Shown piece after piece: positions 48,279 to 61,700 of a stretch of DNA of 64,000 bases. Position 1 is the stretch's first letter. Each line of letters opens with the position of its first letter. The translations under genes and the position numbers were made by a program. Source of the stretch: Limonium bicolor (Eukaryota > Streptophyta > Magnoliopsida > Caryophyllales > Plumbaginaceae); the NCBI GenBank assembly GCA_023374045.1, contig CM041780.1:33102337-33166336 (forward strand), written 5' to 3'. Under the pieces are notes generated by a model that searched no databases, was not told where the DNA came from, and worked only from the letters and a program-made list of their open reading frames with translations.

Positions 48279-48758
48279 CTAACTTTTTGTAACACCCCAA
48301 CCGTTAATCCCATGCTTACCATCTAATCGTCTTGTTAATCCTACAAGTTCGCAGCGGAAATATTACTACTTACTACGGCGGGTGGTACAACGCCGCTAAC
48401 CGCCCATACGGCTAGCTAGGCTTACCTTACTTACAGTCACGGTCTGATGAACATAATATACCGAGCTACTAAATTACTTACCAAAATATCATATGTCAAT
48501 ACTTACATCCTGGATCACCGAGTATTTAAGTGTATTCAATTACATCCTTTCTAAGTTCCAAAAGAGTGAGTTTCTACCAGCTACTCATCTATACCAATTC
48601 CCATTCTATCAAAATCCAAAAGGTGTACCCCATGGTACACCGGCTAATAAAAAAGCTATAGCCATGTACTACTCAGTACACCATCATAATTCAGTGTTTA
48701 CATCCAAAAAGAAGATAAAGAAATAAAATTAAGTCTTCACATCTTCATCATTCTCGAG

Positions 48759-48862
48759 TACCTGCGTGTAGTAAAAATGGTGCCCCAAGGGCTCAGCAAA
48801 TGCTGCGTATAAACTCCGCATATACCGCGTGCTAGCTAGGGCACGCCGACTATTTGACGTCC
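48759..48862 (-). promoter_or_regulatory. Conserved LTR module (B, 3' LTR)
   Basis: On the minus strand: GCGTGCCC/GCACGCGG hairpin region, GAGCCCTTGGGGC, ATTTTTACTACACGCAG/GTACTC. A second copy is in the 5' LTR at 59224-59325. Confidence 0.55.
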
Positions 48863-49894
48863 AGTAACATGCTGTTCATTTATTTCATACATACATGCTT
48901 GCATACAACATACATTCATTCACAGTACATTAATCATTCCAAGGCAACAATATAATAATGCTCACAATACTTACCTTCACAAGGTTAGCCAAATTATGCA
49001 CCCGGGTTAATCGAATGCTTTTACTCTTTTACTCATTACTTACTTTTTCTTACTTATACTTACTTACTTCCATTTACTTTACTTACTCATTCTTACTTAC
49101 TTACTCATACTCAAGTTAAGTCGTCGGGACCTCCGGCCCTGGGGACTACGCCGTCCCACCTCCAGGATTTACTTGACTCACCAATCCGGGATGCTACCCA
49201 CTTAAGGGATTTGGGCCGCGGACCAGTTTAAGAGTCAGGAATTGGAGCCAACCTCGTGACTCCGCATCCTCACGCGTGGCCGAAACTATATCGGACTTCT
49301 ACTCATTCCAATTTAATTACCAATTTAAGTTAGGAGGGTTAGCTTGTTGGGAATAAGTTAGAAGTCCATTCACATTCACAATCAGTCACGATACAATACA
49401 ACATACATGCACACATTCATATTCATCCAAACATTTCATGAATTATACAAACTAAATTTGAAGACAATATACAACAATATACAGCACTACATATTCACAA
49501 GTAAACATGATAACTCCGATTCGTGCATTTATCTTATTTGGTGATCAATTAGCACACCACACAAATCAGAGTAACCAAGATAGCATACGGGGCATGAGGA
49601 ATCCATACCGTTCACCGTCGTACGTGTTTCCAAACGTCCTTCCAGTGTCACAAATCAAATCCTAAGATATACATACAGTTGAATGATTAATCTAACTACC
49701 ATCAACTTAACTCCTACTTACTATGTCCTTATACTTCTTACACTTACACTTTACTTACTTATTTTTCATTACTTAAGTTTTACTTTCTTACTTAATGTTG
49801 GCATACTTACATACATGTACATATATATATATATGTGGGTATACTATATATATATATATATAATTATGATTTAATTTAAATAATTTTTTTTTTG

Positions 49895-50302
49895 ACTGGA
49901 CCGGACTTGCGACCGACCTTGCAAGTCCGGTCCATTCCAGTAGCTCACATTACCGAATTTTCCTGGACCGACCGAACTTGCAAGTCCGGTCGCAAGTTCG
50001 GTCCATTCCAGTAGCTTGCATTACGGGAATTTTTCTGGCCGACCGAACTTGCATGTCCGGTCGCAAGTTCGGTCCATTCTAGAAGGTTTCATCGGGGATT
50101 TTTCTGGCTCGACCAAAACTTGCAAGTCCGGTCGCAAGTCCGGTCGATTCCAGTAGGTTTCAGACGGGGAAATTTTTCTGGTCCGGCCGAACTTGCAAGT
50201 CCGGTCACAAGTCCGGTCGATTCCAGAAGCTTTCCCGTCTTTGTAAATCTGGGCTCGACCGAACTTGCAAGTCCGGTCGCAAGTTCGGTCCGGCCCAGTA
50301 TT
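49895..50302 (-). repeat. Tandem inverted-repeat array in the 3' LTR of B
   Basis: Six units of about 70 bp with arms GACCGAACTTGC and GCAAGTTCGGTC. One unit has GACCGGACTTGC with GCAAGTCCGGTC: a paired change that keeps the 12-bp stem. Spacers hold ATTCCAGTAG and TTTTTCTGG. Confidence 0.9.
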
Positions 50303-52173
50303 TGCATTTTTATTTCTGTTTTCAGTCCTCTCTTTTACCCATTACTTCCCCATTGTTCCTACACTTAATCCCACATATTTTAACACTAATTAAACCTCTT
50401 AATACACCCTAGTTCACTCCTTAACTCCTTACACAATTCTATACTAATTCACTCACATAATTTCCAAGTTTCTTTTCAACACTCACCTAGTTTCTTCTCT
50501 AGTTGCATTATGCTACAGATTTTAACACTTACACTCCTCTTCTACATCTCCCTCTTCTATTGGCATTTCTAGCACCTCTAATACATTATAACTACATTAA
50601 CTATCTCTCTCAACTTACCCTCTATCTTCCTCAATCAAAATCTGTTACAACCTACATTATTCACCTAGTTTCTAACTCATTAAGTGTTCTAATCCTAGAC
50701 AAATTTTGCCATAACCTCCCCTGAAATCTTATATTCTCACCACATTGTTTCACTCATGTAAATGATCTATTCCACCTGTTTAAATCCAATACAAATATGC
50801 TCAATCTCTCATACACAAATACCACTCTAACAACATTAGAAATTCCTGCACATTACATTCAATTCCCATTTAGGTTTCAATAGTTTTTAAATGTCTTTTA
50901 AAGGTTCAAAATACTTATGTTCTCCTACACATTACACTATTACTACACTACTAATTACAATACTCATTTTAGCTTCCTAAAAATCTGTTACATACATGTA
51001 TATACAAGGCTACATAAAAGTATAATTTACCTTGTTTCTCTTCTAGACTCCTCTTTCTCTTTCTTGCTCCTTCTCTCTTCCTTCCTTCTCTCTCTCTACC
51101 GGTTTGCAAACCAAACCTCCAAGGCTACAGCCCATCAACATACATATTTTCAATACTAAACTAACCTTAAACATTATTTGAGTTCTAATGTAGATTTTAG
51201 GGTTTAGAATTTATTTTACCTTCCAAGGGTGTAGGAGCTGTTTGGGTTAGCTCAAGAACAATGTTTCCTCTCCTCCAACAAAGCCAAAATCAGCTAGAAC
51301 ACAAGGGACCAAACAAGGGTTTAGTCTAAAATTCGTTTTGCCCTTATGGCTAGAAAACAAAGGAGTTTCAAGGAGATTTTTACCTCACAAGAACAAGAAG
51401 AATGCGGTGGTTCTAATGGTGGTCTTCAAGCTCCAAATGGGGTATACTCATGAGAACGAAAATGCTCTTTTCCGGATTTTGAAAAGAGAGAATCGTAGCT
51501 CTTGATGAGAGGATTCCAATGGTGTAGTTTTTGTAATTTTTGGAAGAGATTTGAGGGGGTTACAAGAGGAGAGAAGGTGACATTTTTGTGAGTTGTTTCA
51601 AGCTTCCATGGCTGTCGCAGGGAAAGGAGGAAAGAAATGAGAGAGTGGGGATGAGTGTGCAGACGTGAGTGAAGGAGGGAATGGGTAGAGGAGAGAGAGA
51701 ATGTGAGTGAGGGAGTTTACTTTATGCTTTAATTTTGTTTTTCTTTTTGCAAATGAAAAGAATTAATAGAGTGTGTGAGAGGGGGGCCATCGGCTGGCAT
51801 TAGCACACACACACAACTTCACTTTTTATTTTAAAAGTGGACACATAAGTTTTGGTTATTTACACTTCTACCCCACAACTTCCCGTTTTTGACAGTTTTT
51901 ACTAATTTCTCGTTTTATTGGTTCTAAATCTTCATTAATATTTATTAATGATTATTGAGTTGACCAAAATTGTTACGAGTCTATTTGACCCGCTTTAAGA
52001 CACGTTTTCCCAGTTACCTCGAAAAACGCGCTTTAAGGTTCGTTAGTGATTTTAATCCGTTTAAGGATCCGTTTTCTTCGGGATTTGTTCCCTCATGATT
52101 ATTTATACTTAATTAAGCTTCTAAATTATTCATTAGCCTAATTAATCACTATTTTTAATTACGGGGTATTTCA

Positions 52174-52630
52174 ATCTACCCCCCTTAAGAAACTTTGCCC
52201 TCAAAGTTGCTCAAGGTTAATAGTTTAGTAATTCTGCTCATTAGGCAAACCAATTCAACTAATGTGTCTGTGTCTTACTACCACCTATGAGGTGTTTACT
52301 CCATTCCACATTGCAAACATACACACTTCAAGCATCATACACAATCCAACATTTTCCATATATCCATTCCACAATACACAATACACCACATACACCATTA
52401 CAATCCACAATACACATTACACAACATCATCCATCATACAAATACATTCATACACTACACATTACACATACATACACACCAAATTCACTTACACTACATG
52501 TGCCATACAAAATCTATTACAATACTTACACACTGTGCAATGCTTACCCCGAAGCAATGCAAAAGCAAAAGGGCTCTACCCCCCTTAAAAGGGGTACGAC
52601 CCGTACCCGTATTGCTAAATACTAGACTAT
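52174..52630 (-). promoter_or_regulatory. 3' untranslated region of B with two polypurine tracts
   Basis: The complement of TTAAGGGGGGTAG lies next to the 3' LTR (about 52176-52190), with a second copy about 400 bp upstream (about 52577-52590). Between them is a CA- and TA-rich low-complexity stretch (52300-52545), whose frames are not genes. Confidence 0.75.
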
Positions 52631-55600
52631 CTAGTCTATGAATAACTGTGGGTACCTAGCCTTCATGGCATCTTCCAGCTCCCATGTCGCTTCTTCGACA
52701 TCATGGTTTGACCATAGGACCTTCACCATTCGTATAGACTTATGGCGAGTGTCTCTGGTCTTCCTTCCAGGATTCTCACTGGGGTTTCAACATATCGCAT
52801 AGTCAGCTCGATGGATAGTCTCTCGGGCTCTAAGACGTGAGAAGGATCAGCAATATACTTCTTGAGTTGTGACACATGAAATACATCATGGACACGCCCC
52901 AAGTCCTCAGGTAGTGCTAACCTGTAGGCTACGGATCCAACTCTTTCGGTGATAGTGTACGGCCGTACAAATTTTGGGCTAAGCTTGCCCTTCTGGCCGA
53001 ATCTGAAGACACCCTTCATAGGTGAAACGCGTAAAAACACTTGGTCGCCCACAACAAACTCAAGGTCGCGTTGTCGCACATCCGCATAGGATTTCTGTCT
53101 ATCTTGGGCTGCCATCATGTTAGCTCGAATTTGCTGCACTTCAGCTTGCACTTGCTCAAGATACTCCGGTCCTATATGACCGCTTCACTTGACTCATCCC
53201 AACACAAGGGTGTACGGCAAGGTCTACCGTATAGAGCTTGGAAAGGCGACATCTTAATCGAGGCGTGATAACTATTATTATACGAGAACTCGATAAGATG
53301 AAGCTTATCTAACCAACTCCCCTGAAAGTCTAAGGCACATGCCCGAAGCATGTCCTCCAGTGTCTGGATGGTCCTTTCTGTCTGACCGTCGGTCTGAGGA
53401 TGGAAGGCGGTACTCAACTTCAATTCTGTACCCAACACTTCCCTTGTAGCTCTCCAGTATCTCAAAAGAAATCTGGTGTCGCGGTCAGATACTATAGTCT
53501 TAGGGACTCCGTGATGTCTGATAATCTCCTTGTCGAATAGCTCAGCTAGCTTTACTACCTTCCAGGTGTCCTTCATCGGTATGAATCTGGCAACCTTGGT
53601 AAGGCGATCGACTACAACCCAGATCATGTTGAGTCCTCCCCTGGCAGGTGGGAGTCCTACAACAAAATCCATGGAGATATCATGAAATTTCCACTCCGGA
53701 ACTGGCATAGATTGTACCATTCTGCCCGGTCTACGATGTTCAAATTTCACCTTTTGGCATGTTAAGCATCTCAATACAAATTCCGTCACATCTGATTTCA
53801 TTCCAGACCACCAGAAGTACCTCTTCATGTCTTTGTACATCTTGGAGGCTCCCAGATGGACTGACAATGTGGAACAGTGTGACTCTCGCAGGATGCGATC
53901 CCTTAGCTCAGCATTGCTTCGGGGGACGCATAGCCTGCCATTCAACCGAATCAAACCATCTTCATGTAGCTTGAAGTCATACTTTTTCTTCTCGAATGTA
54001 CCATTCTCGATCTTGTGTCTGATTTCGGTTAGGTAAGGGTCGCTCAACTGAGCGTCTCGCACCTCGTCAACCAAGCTAGAAGAAGCGAGTAGTGAATGGA
54101 GCGAGTGTGCTCGACGGCTCAGGGCGTCGGCTACGATGTTTGCCTTCCCTTCCTTATACTGCAAGTTGATGTCATAATCTGAAAGAAATTCCATCCATCT
54201 TCTCTGTCTCAAATTCAGTTCTTTCTGTGTGAATACATACTGTAAGCTCTTATGGTCGGAGTAGATGGTGATGCTTACCCCATAGAGATAGTGTCGCCAT
54301 ATCTTCAAGGCGAAGACAATGGCTCCTAACTCTAAGTCGTGAGTCGGGTAATTCTCCTCATGCTTTTTCAGCTGGCGGGAGGCATAAGCAACAACCTTGC
54401 CATGCTACATGAGTACGCATCCCATTCCTTTGCCTGATGCATCACAGTATACCTCAAATCCCTCTGTGCCCTCTGGAAGTGTAAGGACGGGCGCTGAGGT
54501 AAATGAGTCTTTAAGGCTCTGAAATGATAGCTCGCACTCGTGTGTCCATACAAATGGTGCATCTTTCTTCATCAGTGTAGTCATGGGCTTAGCGACTTTC
54601 AAGAAGTCCCTTACAAAATCTCCAGTAGTAACCGGCTAGACCAAGAAAGCTCCTAATGTCGGTAACAGTCTTGGGTCTAGGCCATGATTGTACAGCTTCT
54701 ATCTTAGAAGGGTCCACTGAGATACCTGCGCTCGAGATGACATGACCAAGGAATGATACCTGATCTAGCCAAAATTCGCATTTGGAGAACTTCGCATACA
54801 GCTTGTTCTCGCTCAGTGTCTCTAGCACTTTCCTCAAATGAATTTCATGTTCCTCTGCCGATTTGGAGTGTACAAGTATGTCGTCGATGAAGACAACCAC
54901 TGAAGTGTCCAACTACTCACTGAATAATCGATTCATGAGGTCCATGAATTTAGCTGGTGCATTTGACAAACCGAATGGCATCACTGTAAATTCGTAGTGG
55001 CCATATCTGGTACGGAATGCCATTTTCTCAATGTCTTGTTCTTTGATAGCGATTTGATGATACCCTGAACGGCGGTCGATCTTGGAGAAGGCTGAGGCTC
55101 CTTTCAACTGGTCGAATAGGTCGTCGATACATGGTAGTGGGTATTTATTTTTGACTGTGACCGCATTTAACTCACGGTAGTCAATACATAGTCGGAGACT
55201 ACCGTCCTTCTTCTTCACGAAGAGAACCGGTGCTCCCCAGGGTGATACGCTCGGGCGTATAAACCCTTTGTCTAGAAGGTCTCTTAACTGCTCTTTTAGT
55301 TCGGTCATTTCTGCGGGTGCCATGCGGTACGGTGCCCTGGCAATGGGACCGGTATCTGGCAATAGATCAATTTCAAATTCCACTGCTCTCGGTGGTGGCA
55401 TGCCGGGTAGCTCCTTAGGGAATACATCGGGAAATTCGGATACAATGGGTACTTCATCACTGAACTCTAGATCTCTCTCCAGGTCTTGTACATAACACAA
55501 ATATACTTCTTGGCTCTTTCTAAGCTCCCGGTACATAGCCATAGCAGATATTAGTGTGGTCGAAGGCTCTCTCGGTCTCTGGTGGTAAGATACAGTAACC

Positions 55601-56009
55601 CTAGAAGGACTCTTGAGCAGCAATCGATGCTCGGCGCAGAGGATTCTACCCTTGTGCCGCTCCAACCAATTCATTCCAATGATTAAGTCGAATCCCAATC
55701 CATTGAACTCGGTGAAGGAAATGGGAAACGCTTCACTTTTGATTTCGATGGTGGCTGATTGGTAGTATTTGGTGCACTTTACTCGCTCCTTCGATGGGAG
55801 AGTAACCATGAAGTTCGGTAGCTCATCCGCATCTAGCTTCAACCTCTTCACAAAGGATGGTGATACGAAAGTGTGAGAGGCGCCGGAGTCGAATAACACA
55901 TTGGCATCAATGCCATTTACTGGGAAGGTTCCCGTTAAGATGGTGCCGCTTCTGCCGGCTTGTGCTTCGGTGAGGATGCTCAGGGTACCTTCGGTACCGA
56001 GTCCACAAC
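52631..56009 (-). pseudogene. pol of element B: protease-RT-RNase H-integrase-chromodomain, broken
   Basis: The exon opens with GCGLGTEG after an acceptor at 56010 and ends at TAG 52631-52633. Protease [29 protein letters not shown] and intact catalytic FIDDIL; RNase [27 protein letters not shown]; integrase [37 protein letters not shown]-terminal GDQVFLRVSP and chromodomain-like VEEATWELED. Long intact stretches are 54913-56009 (PR-RT) and 53172-54308 (RNase H-integrase). Breaks: TAG at about 54912, frameshift near 54605, TAG near 54405 where A has CAG, frameshift near 53172, frameshift near 52740. Different breaks from A imply that both come from a functional ancestor. Confidence 0.92.
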
Positions 56010-56074
56010 CTATTGGATTCACAATTGGATAAGTATCGATGGTGGACACAAGTGGAATTAAATCAACACTGCTA

Positions 56075-56080
56075 TTTATT
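56075..56080 (-). promoter_or_regulatory. Candidate poly(A) signal after AlkB (B)
   Basis: Minus-strand AATAAA 69 nt after the AlkB stop, followed by CAGTGTTG as in element A. Confidence 0.5.
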
Positions 56081-56149
56081 GATAAACCAACCATCATACA
56101 TACCGTGTCTCTAATACACGTTACTAATAGATTACATGATACTATGAAT

Positions 56150-56890
56150 TTAATACTCCCTAAAGGTAAGGTTCAGGCGTCCTGGTTTCATGTGTGTGGC
56201 ATTGATTATTGCCGGCGGTGCCGTATTCAGCTTGATCTTGTTGATCCCGTGATACAGCATCCTAGAGTTTCCACCCATGATTAGGACATCTCCTGATCGC
56301 AATACCAATTTCTGTGCGAGGTCCACACGATTCTGCTCGCTATACAGGAATACGCGTCATCACCAATGGACCAAGACACTACGGGCACTCCTTGTTCAAG
56401 AGATTCCGCTATCTCGTCCTTGTCTTGGTGTAACCCAAGTCGTCCTTCTTTCTTGTAGAAGTTGACGATACAGAGGTCCGCTTTAAGTGCGGGGATCGGT
56501 TCATGTTCACATTGTCGTGCAAGTTCTACTGCTTGTGTGACGAGTGTCTAAAACACTCTCGTGGTATTGTCGGTGGCGTCGCTCCATCTTGTGTTCGTGT
56601 CTCTTGATATGTCTTGGTATAAGGATTCCAGTCCTTTCCCAAGCACATCATCTTTAGCTTCATCTTCGCTCCACCGGGGAATTCGGGTGTGTAAAATCCA
56701 CCTTGACCCGTTCCTAGCTCGTTGCATCGTCGAATGATTGAAATTTGTGCTTCGGGTGTCAGGTATCCCCTTAATAAGATCATACCTGTTCGGATGACCT
56801 GACACTGTTCGTTGGTGTAGTAGTGGTTGGTGATGTCGATCTCTTCTTGATTCAGGTTTACCGGTATCGGATAACAGATACTAAAGCTTC
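56150..56890 (-). pseudogene. AlkB-like dioxygenase in element B (frameshifted)
   Basis: Same exon as in A, also 741 nt from acceptor to stop (TAA at 56150-56152). The N-terminal part is open (GSFSICYPIP, then MILLRGYLTPEAQISII, GQGGFYTPEFPGGAK, KMMCLGKDWNP). A frameshift near 56550 and a second near 56345 break the frame. Beyond them the family motifs are clear: CIVNFYKKEGRLGLHQDKDE (iron ligands HQD), VVSWSIGDDA, GDVLIMGG, MLYHGINKI (distal His), RLNLTFREY with both arginines of the 2OG site. B therefore keeps the residue that A has lost, while A keeps the reading frame that B has lost. It lies between gag and protease on the element's strand. Confidence 0.9.
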
Positions 56891-57048
56891 CTAAGGTTAT
56901 AAATTTCATCTACGGTGAGTACTAGTTTCAACTACTTCTTCGTTTCATGCTTAATACACACTTCAGTTTATTTACTCATGCATTCACTCATACAGTTACT
57001 CCAATACTTAGACATGCTACTTCAAGGATTAAAGGTTAAGATAATTAC

Positions 57049-58523
57049 CTGGGCCGGACTTAGAACCGGACCCATCACGGTCAATCACATGAAGGACAGG
57101 CTACCTCTGAGGTGCCCCCGCGGAGGTCCCTGGGATCCCAGTCCCTGTGGTGCCTGCTGGGTCGGTGCATCGCCAGATGCAACCTCCTTGCCTTCCCTCT
57201 GTTTGTAGTTTTGGAAGTTCCCCTTTGGTTTGGTGCTCTCTGGGCATCTATTGGCTGTGTGACCGGTTTTTGGCAGCTATAGCACTTGATTTCCTCCCAT
57301 AACAGTCCTTACCAGGATGGTCCTGGTTTCATTTCCTGCACACATAGGTGCGGCCATCAGAGAAGGTTTTGGCGGAACCGGAGCTAGAACCTGAGGTCAG
57401 AGGTTAGCACATGTGTGCGTGGATATACTAGATATAGTACTTACACGAATACGAATTGGATTTGGAGTTTACCCTTAGGTGGGTGTGATCTCAGTGGCTT
57501 TGCTGCCACCGGTGCAGAATAACCAAGCTGAAGAAGCTCAACTGGTTTGCCCTGCTCAGCATGGGCACTGCTCTCACCTGGGGATTTCTTTTGGGATTGC
57601 TGAAAGAAATTCCCCTTCTTATTTTCTAGCTCTTCCCCTGGTTCTGCTCCTCAGTACTGGTGTTTTTATTGTTGGCTTTGCGCTTCAGCACGGTCTCTTC
57701 ATCCCTTAACTGGCAAGTGATTTCAACGCGAGAAGCCGCATGATAACACTCCTGAAATCTCAGGTATTAGCCGGGATTCTCATTTAGGAAAGGATAAGGA
57801 AAAGATTCAAGGAATTTCAAAGAATTGAATTGATATTAAGGGTTAATTGATATTTACCTGAAGAGAGGTAAATCTCGTGTAGCCCATACCGTACCGAAGG
57901 CGATGGCTCAGACCGCCATAGAAGCGATCGACCAACACCTGGCCGGTGTATCCTAGATCAGGGAGGAGATGGAGGATAGAAGTGAAAGTGCGGTAGTACT
58001 CGTCAATAGACATCTTCTCTGTCATTTTAAAGGCGTCCAGCTCTAGCCTTTTCTTAGTTTTCACATGCTCCGGATAGTATTTTGAACGGAGGAGAGATGC
58101 AAAGGACTCCCAATCGAACGTGGGGTCATTGACGTGCTCGTGCTTGACTAGCTTCCACCAATCCATGGCTACATCTTTCAGGTAGTAAGCAGCAACTCTG
58201 ACTCGAACTCCAGCAGGAGCTTCGAGGGTTTCGAACGCCGTCTCCATCTCGGAGATGTAGGCTTCGAGCTTAGCTGGATCACTCTCGCCCCTAAAGCAGG
58301 GAGGGCGGAGTTCCGCTACAGCTTTTACCCAGTTCGCTTCTCTGGGTGGCGGGGGAGGGATTGGCCCCGCTTGAGTTTGTTGGTTCTGTTGGGTTTGTTG
58401 CACGGCTTGGATAACTTGTGGTAGCATCTGTGCTACCGTGGCGGCGACGATCTCAGATATCGTCTGCGCGCCGGGTCCGTCATTGCCCCCTCCTCTAGGG
58501 CGACCTGGACCTCTTCCTGACAT
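57049..58523 (-). pseudogene. gag of element B (three exons)
   Basis: The start at 58521-58523 gives MSGRGPGRPRGG, a glycine/arginine stretch reminiscent of an AT-hook. Exon 1 (58523-57858) has a QVIQAVQQTQQNQQTQ run, PPPPPREANWV and an intact retrotransposon Gag domain (DWWKLVKHEH, KRLELDAFKM, IDEYYRTF, LVDRFYGGLSHRLRYGM). A 106-nt intron (57857-57752, CAG/GTAAAT .. TTTCAG) rejoins in frame to ECYHAASRVEI (exon 2, 57751-57473). An 82-nt intron (57472-57391, with GTGCTAAC branch-like sequence and CCTCAG) leads to exon 3 (57390-57049), which holds the zinc-knuckle region, broken by a TGA in place of a Cys codon and by a frameshift. A further TAG and a frameshift lie near the tail. Confidence 0.88.
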
Positions 58524-58750
58524 CTGAATATTTAACAGTTTCGTTAGGATCCGCAAGATATGACTCAAAGGTCTTGGAATTTAAGCAAAGTATCGTTCCT
58601 AAGAACGTCAAGGGTATCCGTCGTTAACAACGGTAGTTCCTAGTTAGGTTTCTAAGTATCCGTCTTAAGACGGTTGAAATCCTAACTCGGTAATCCCCTA
58701 TGCTCGGTACTATGGACATCAGAGCGTAACTACGCTCTGATACCACTTTT
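58524..58750 (-). promoter_or_regulatory. Leader and primer-binding site of element B
   Basis: TGGTATCAGAGC on the minus strand at 58734-58745 is a perfect initiator-Met tRNA primer site, five bases from the LTR. It overlaps the 11-bp inverted repeat (arm ATCAGAGCGTA) at 58718-58741. The remaining leader has no visible feature. Confidence 0.88.
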
Positions 58751-61700
58751 TGTAACACCCCAACCGTTAATCCCATGCTTACCATCTAATCGTCCTGTTA
58801 ATCCTACGAGTTCGCAGCGGAAATATTACTACTTACTACGGTGGGTGGTACAACGCCGCTAACCGCCCATACGGCTAGCTAGGCTTACCTTACTTACAGT
58901 CACGGTCTGATGAACATAATATACCGAGCTACTAAATTACTTACCAAATATCATATGTCAAATACTTACATCCTGGATCACCGAGTATTTAAGTGTATTC
59001 AATTACATCCTTTCTAAGTTCCAAAAGTGAGTTTTTACTACCACTACTCATCTATACCAATTCCCATTCTATCAAAATCCAAAAAGGTGTACCCCATGGT
59101 ACACCGGCTAATCAAAAAGCTATAGCCATGTACTACTACTCTACACCATCATAATTCAGTGTTTACATCCAAAAAGAAGATAAAGAAATAAAATTAAGTC
59201 TTCACATCTTCATCATTCCCGAGTACCTGTGTAGTAAAAATGGTGCCCCAAGGGTCTCAGCAAACGCTGCGTATAAACTCCACATATACCGCGTGCTAGC
59301 TAGGGCACGCCGACTATTTGACGTCCACTAAACATGCTGTTCATTTATTTCATACATACATGCTTGCATACAACATACATTCATTCACAGTACATTAATC
59401 ATTCCAAGGCAACAATATAATAATGCTCACAATACTTACCTTCACAAGGTTAGCCAAATTATGCACCCGGGTTAATCGGAATGCTTTTACTCTTTTACTC
59501 ATTACTTACTTTTTCTTACTTATACTTACTTCCATTTACTTTACTTACTCATTCTTACTTACTTACTCATACTCAAGTTAAGTCGTCGGGACCTCCGGCC
59601 CTGGGGACTACGCCGTCCCACCTCCGGGATTTACTTGACTCACCAATCCGGGATGCTACCCACTTAAGGGATTTGGGCCACGGACCAGTTTAAGAGTCAG
59701 GAATTGGAGCCAACCTCTCGTGACTCCGCATCCTCACGCGTGGCCGAAACTATATCGGACTTCTACTCATTCCAATTAATTACCAATTTAAGTTATGAGG
59801 GTTAGCTCGTTGGGAATAAGTTAGAAGTCCATTCACATTCACAATCGGTCACGATACAATACAACATACATGCACACATTCATATCTTTCATCCAAAACA
59901 TTTCCTGAATATACAAACTAAATTGAAGACAATATACGCACTACATATTCACAAGAAACATGATAACTCCGATTCGGTAGTTATTTATTATTGGTGATCA
60001 ATTAGCACACAACACACAAATCACAGTAACCAAGATAGCATACGGGGCATGAGGAATCCATACCGTTCACCGTCGTACGTGTTTCCAAAACGTCCTTCCG
60101 GGTGTCACAAATCAAATCCTAAGATATACATACAATTGAATGATTAATCTAACTACCATCAACTTAACTCCTACTTACTATGTCCTTATACTTCTTACAC
60201 TTACACTTTACTTACTTATTTTTCATTACTTAAGTTTTACTTTCTTACTTAATGTTGGCATACTTACATACATGTACATATATATATATGTGGGTATACA
60301 TATATATATATATATAATTATGTTTTAATTTAAATAATTTTTTTTTGACTGGACGGACTTGCGACCGACCTTGCAAGTCCGGTCCATTCCAGTAGCTCAC
60401 ATTACCGAATTTTCCTGGACCGACCGAACTTGCAAGTCCGGTCGCAAGTTCGGTCCATTCCAGTAGCTTGCATTACGGGAATTTTTCTGGCCGACCGAAC
60501 TTGCATGTCCGGTCACAAGTTCGGTCCATTCCAGAAGGTTTCATCGGGGAATTTTTCTGGCTCGACCGAACTTGCAAGTCCGGTCGCAAGTCCGGTCGAT
60601 TCCAGTAGGTTTCAGACGGGGAAATTTTTCTGGTCCGACCGAACTTGCAAGTCCGGTCGCAAGTCCGGTCGATTCCAGAAGCTTTCCCGTCTTTGTAAAT
60701 CTGGGCTCGACCGAACTTGCAAGTCCGGTCGCAAGTTCGGTCCGGCCCAGTATTTGCATTTTTATTTCTGTTTTCAGTCCTCTCTTTTACCCATTACTTC
60801 CCCATTGTTCCTACACTTAATCCCACATGTTTTAACACTAATAAACCTCTTAATACACCCTAGTTCACTCCTTAACTCCTTACACAATTCTATACTAATT
60901 CACTCACATAATTTTCCAAGTTTCTTTTCCACACTCACCTAGTTTCTTCTCTAGTTGCATTATGCTACAGATTTTAACACTTACACTCCTCTTCTACATT
61001 ATAACTACATTAACTATCTCTCTCAACTTACCCTCTATCTTCCTCAATCAAAATCTGTTACAACCTACATTATTCACCTAGTTTCTAACTCATTAAGTGT
61101 TCTAATCCTAGACAAATTTTGCCATAACCTCCCCTGAAATCTTATATTCTCACCACATTGTTTCACTCATGTAAATGATCTATTCCACCTGTTTAAATCC
61201 AATACAAATATGCTCAATCTCTCATACACAAATACCACTCTAACAACATTAGAAATTCCTGCACATTACATTCAATTCCCATTAAAATTTCAATAGTTTT
61301 TAAATGTCTTTTAAGGTTCAAAATACTTATGTTCTCCTACACATTACACTATTACTACACTACTAATTACAATACTCATCTTAGCTTCCTAAAAATCTGT
61401 TACATACATGTATATACAAGGCTACATAAAAGAGTATAATTTACCTTGTTTCTCTTCTAGACTCCTCTTTCTCTTTCTTGCTCCTTCTCTCTTCCTTCCT
61501 TCTCTCTCTACCGGTTTGCAAACCAAACCTCCAAGGCTACAGCCCATCAACATACATATTTTCAATACTAAACTAACCTTAAACATTATTTGAGTTCTAA
61601 TGTAGATTTTAGGGTTTAGAATTTATTTTACCTTCCAAGGGTGTAGGAGCTGTTTGGGTTAGCTCAAGAACAATGTTTCCTCTCCTCCAACAAAGCCAAA

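Larger units (their letters stand above)
48288..52173 (-). repeat. 3' LTR of element B
   Basis: 3886 bp. Conserved module at 48759-48862, TTAC-rich tetranucleotide runs about 49020-49110, AT run about 49818-49863, inverted-repeat array 49895-50302, CA microsatellite near 51803-51814. Short frames within are not supported as genes. Confidence 0.9.
56010..57048 (-). other. Alternative-splicing interval around the AlkB exon of B
   Basis: Donor CCCAG/GTAATT at 57049/57048 follows gag in phase 1 (frame ending LHVIDRDGSGSKSGPG). Acceptor CCTTAG/G opens AlkB at 56890 (158-nt intron); acceptor AATAG/G opens protease at 56009 (1039-nt intron). Both restore frame, as in A. Confidence 0.65.

Noticed and set aside
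52262..52625. Two overlapping open frames of 108-112 codons
   Set aside because: Low-complexity CA/TA-rich 3' untranslated sequence of B; composition explains the lack of stops.
60430..60942. 170-codon open frame
   Set aside because: It is a translation of the hairpin array and neighbouring LTR sequence of B; the copy in the other LTR is not kept as a single frame, and no domain is seen.
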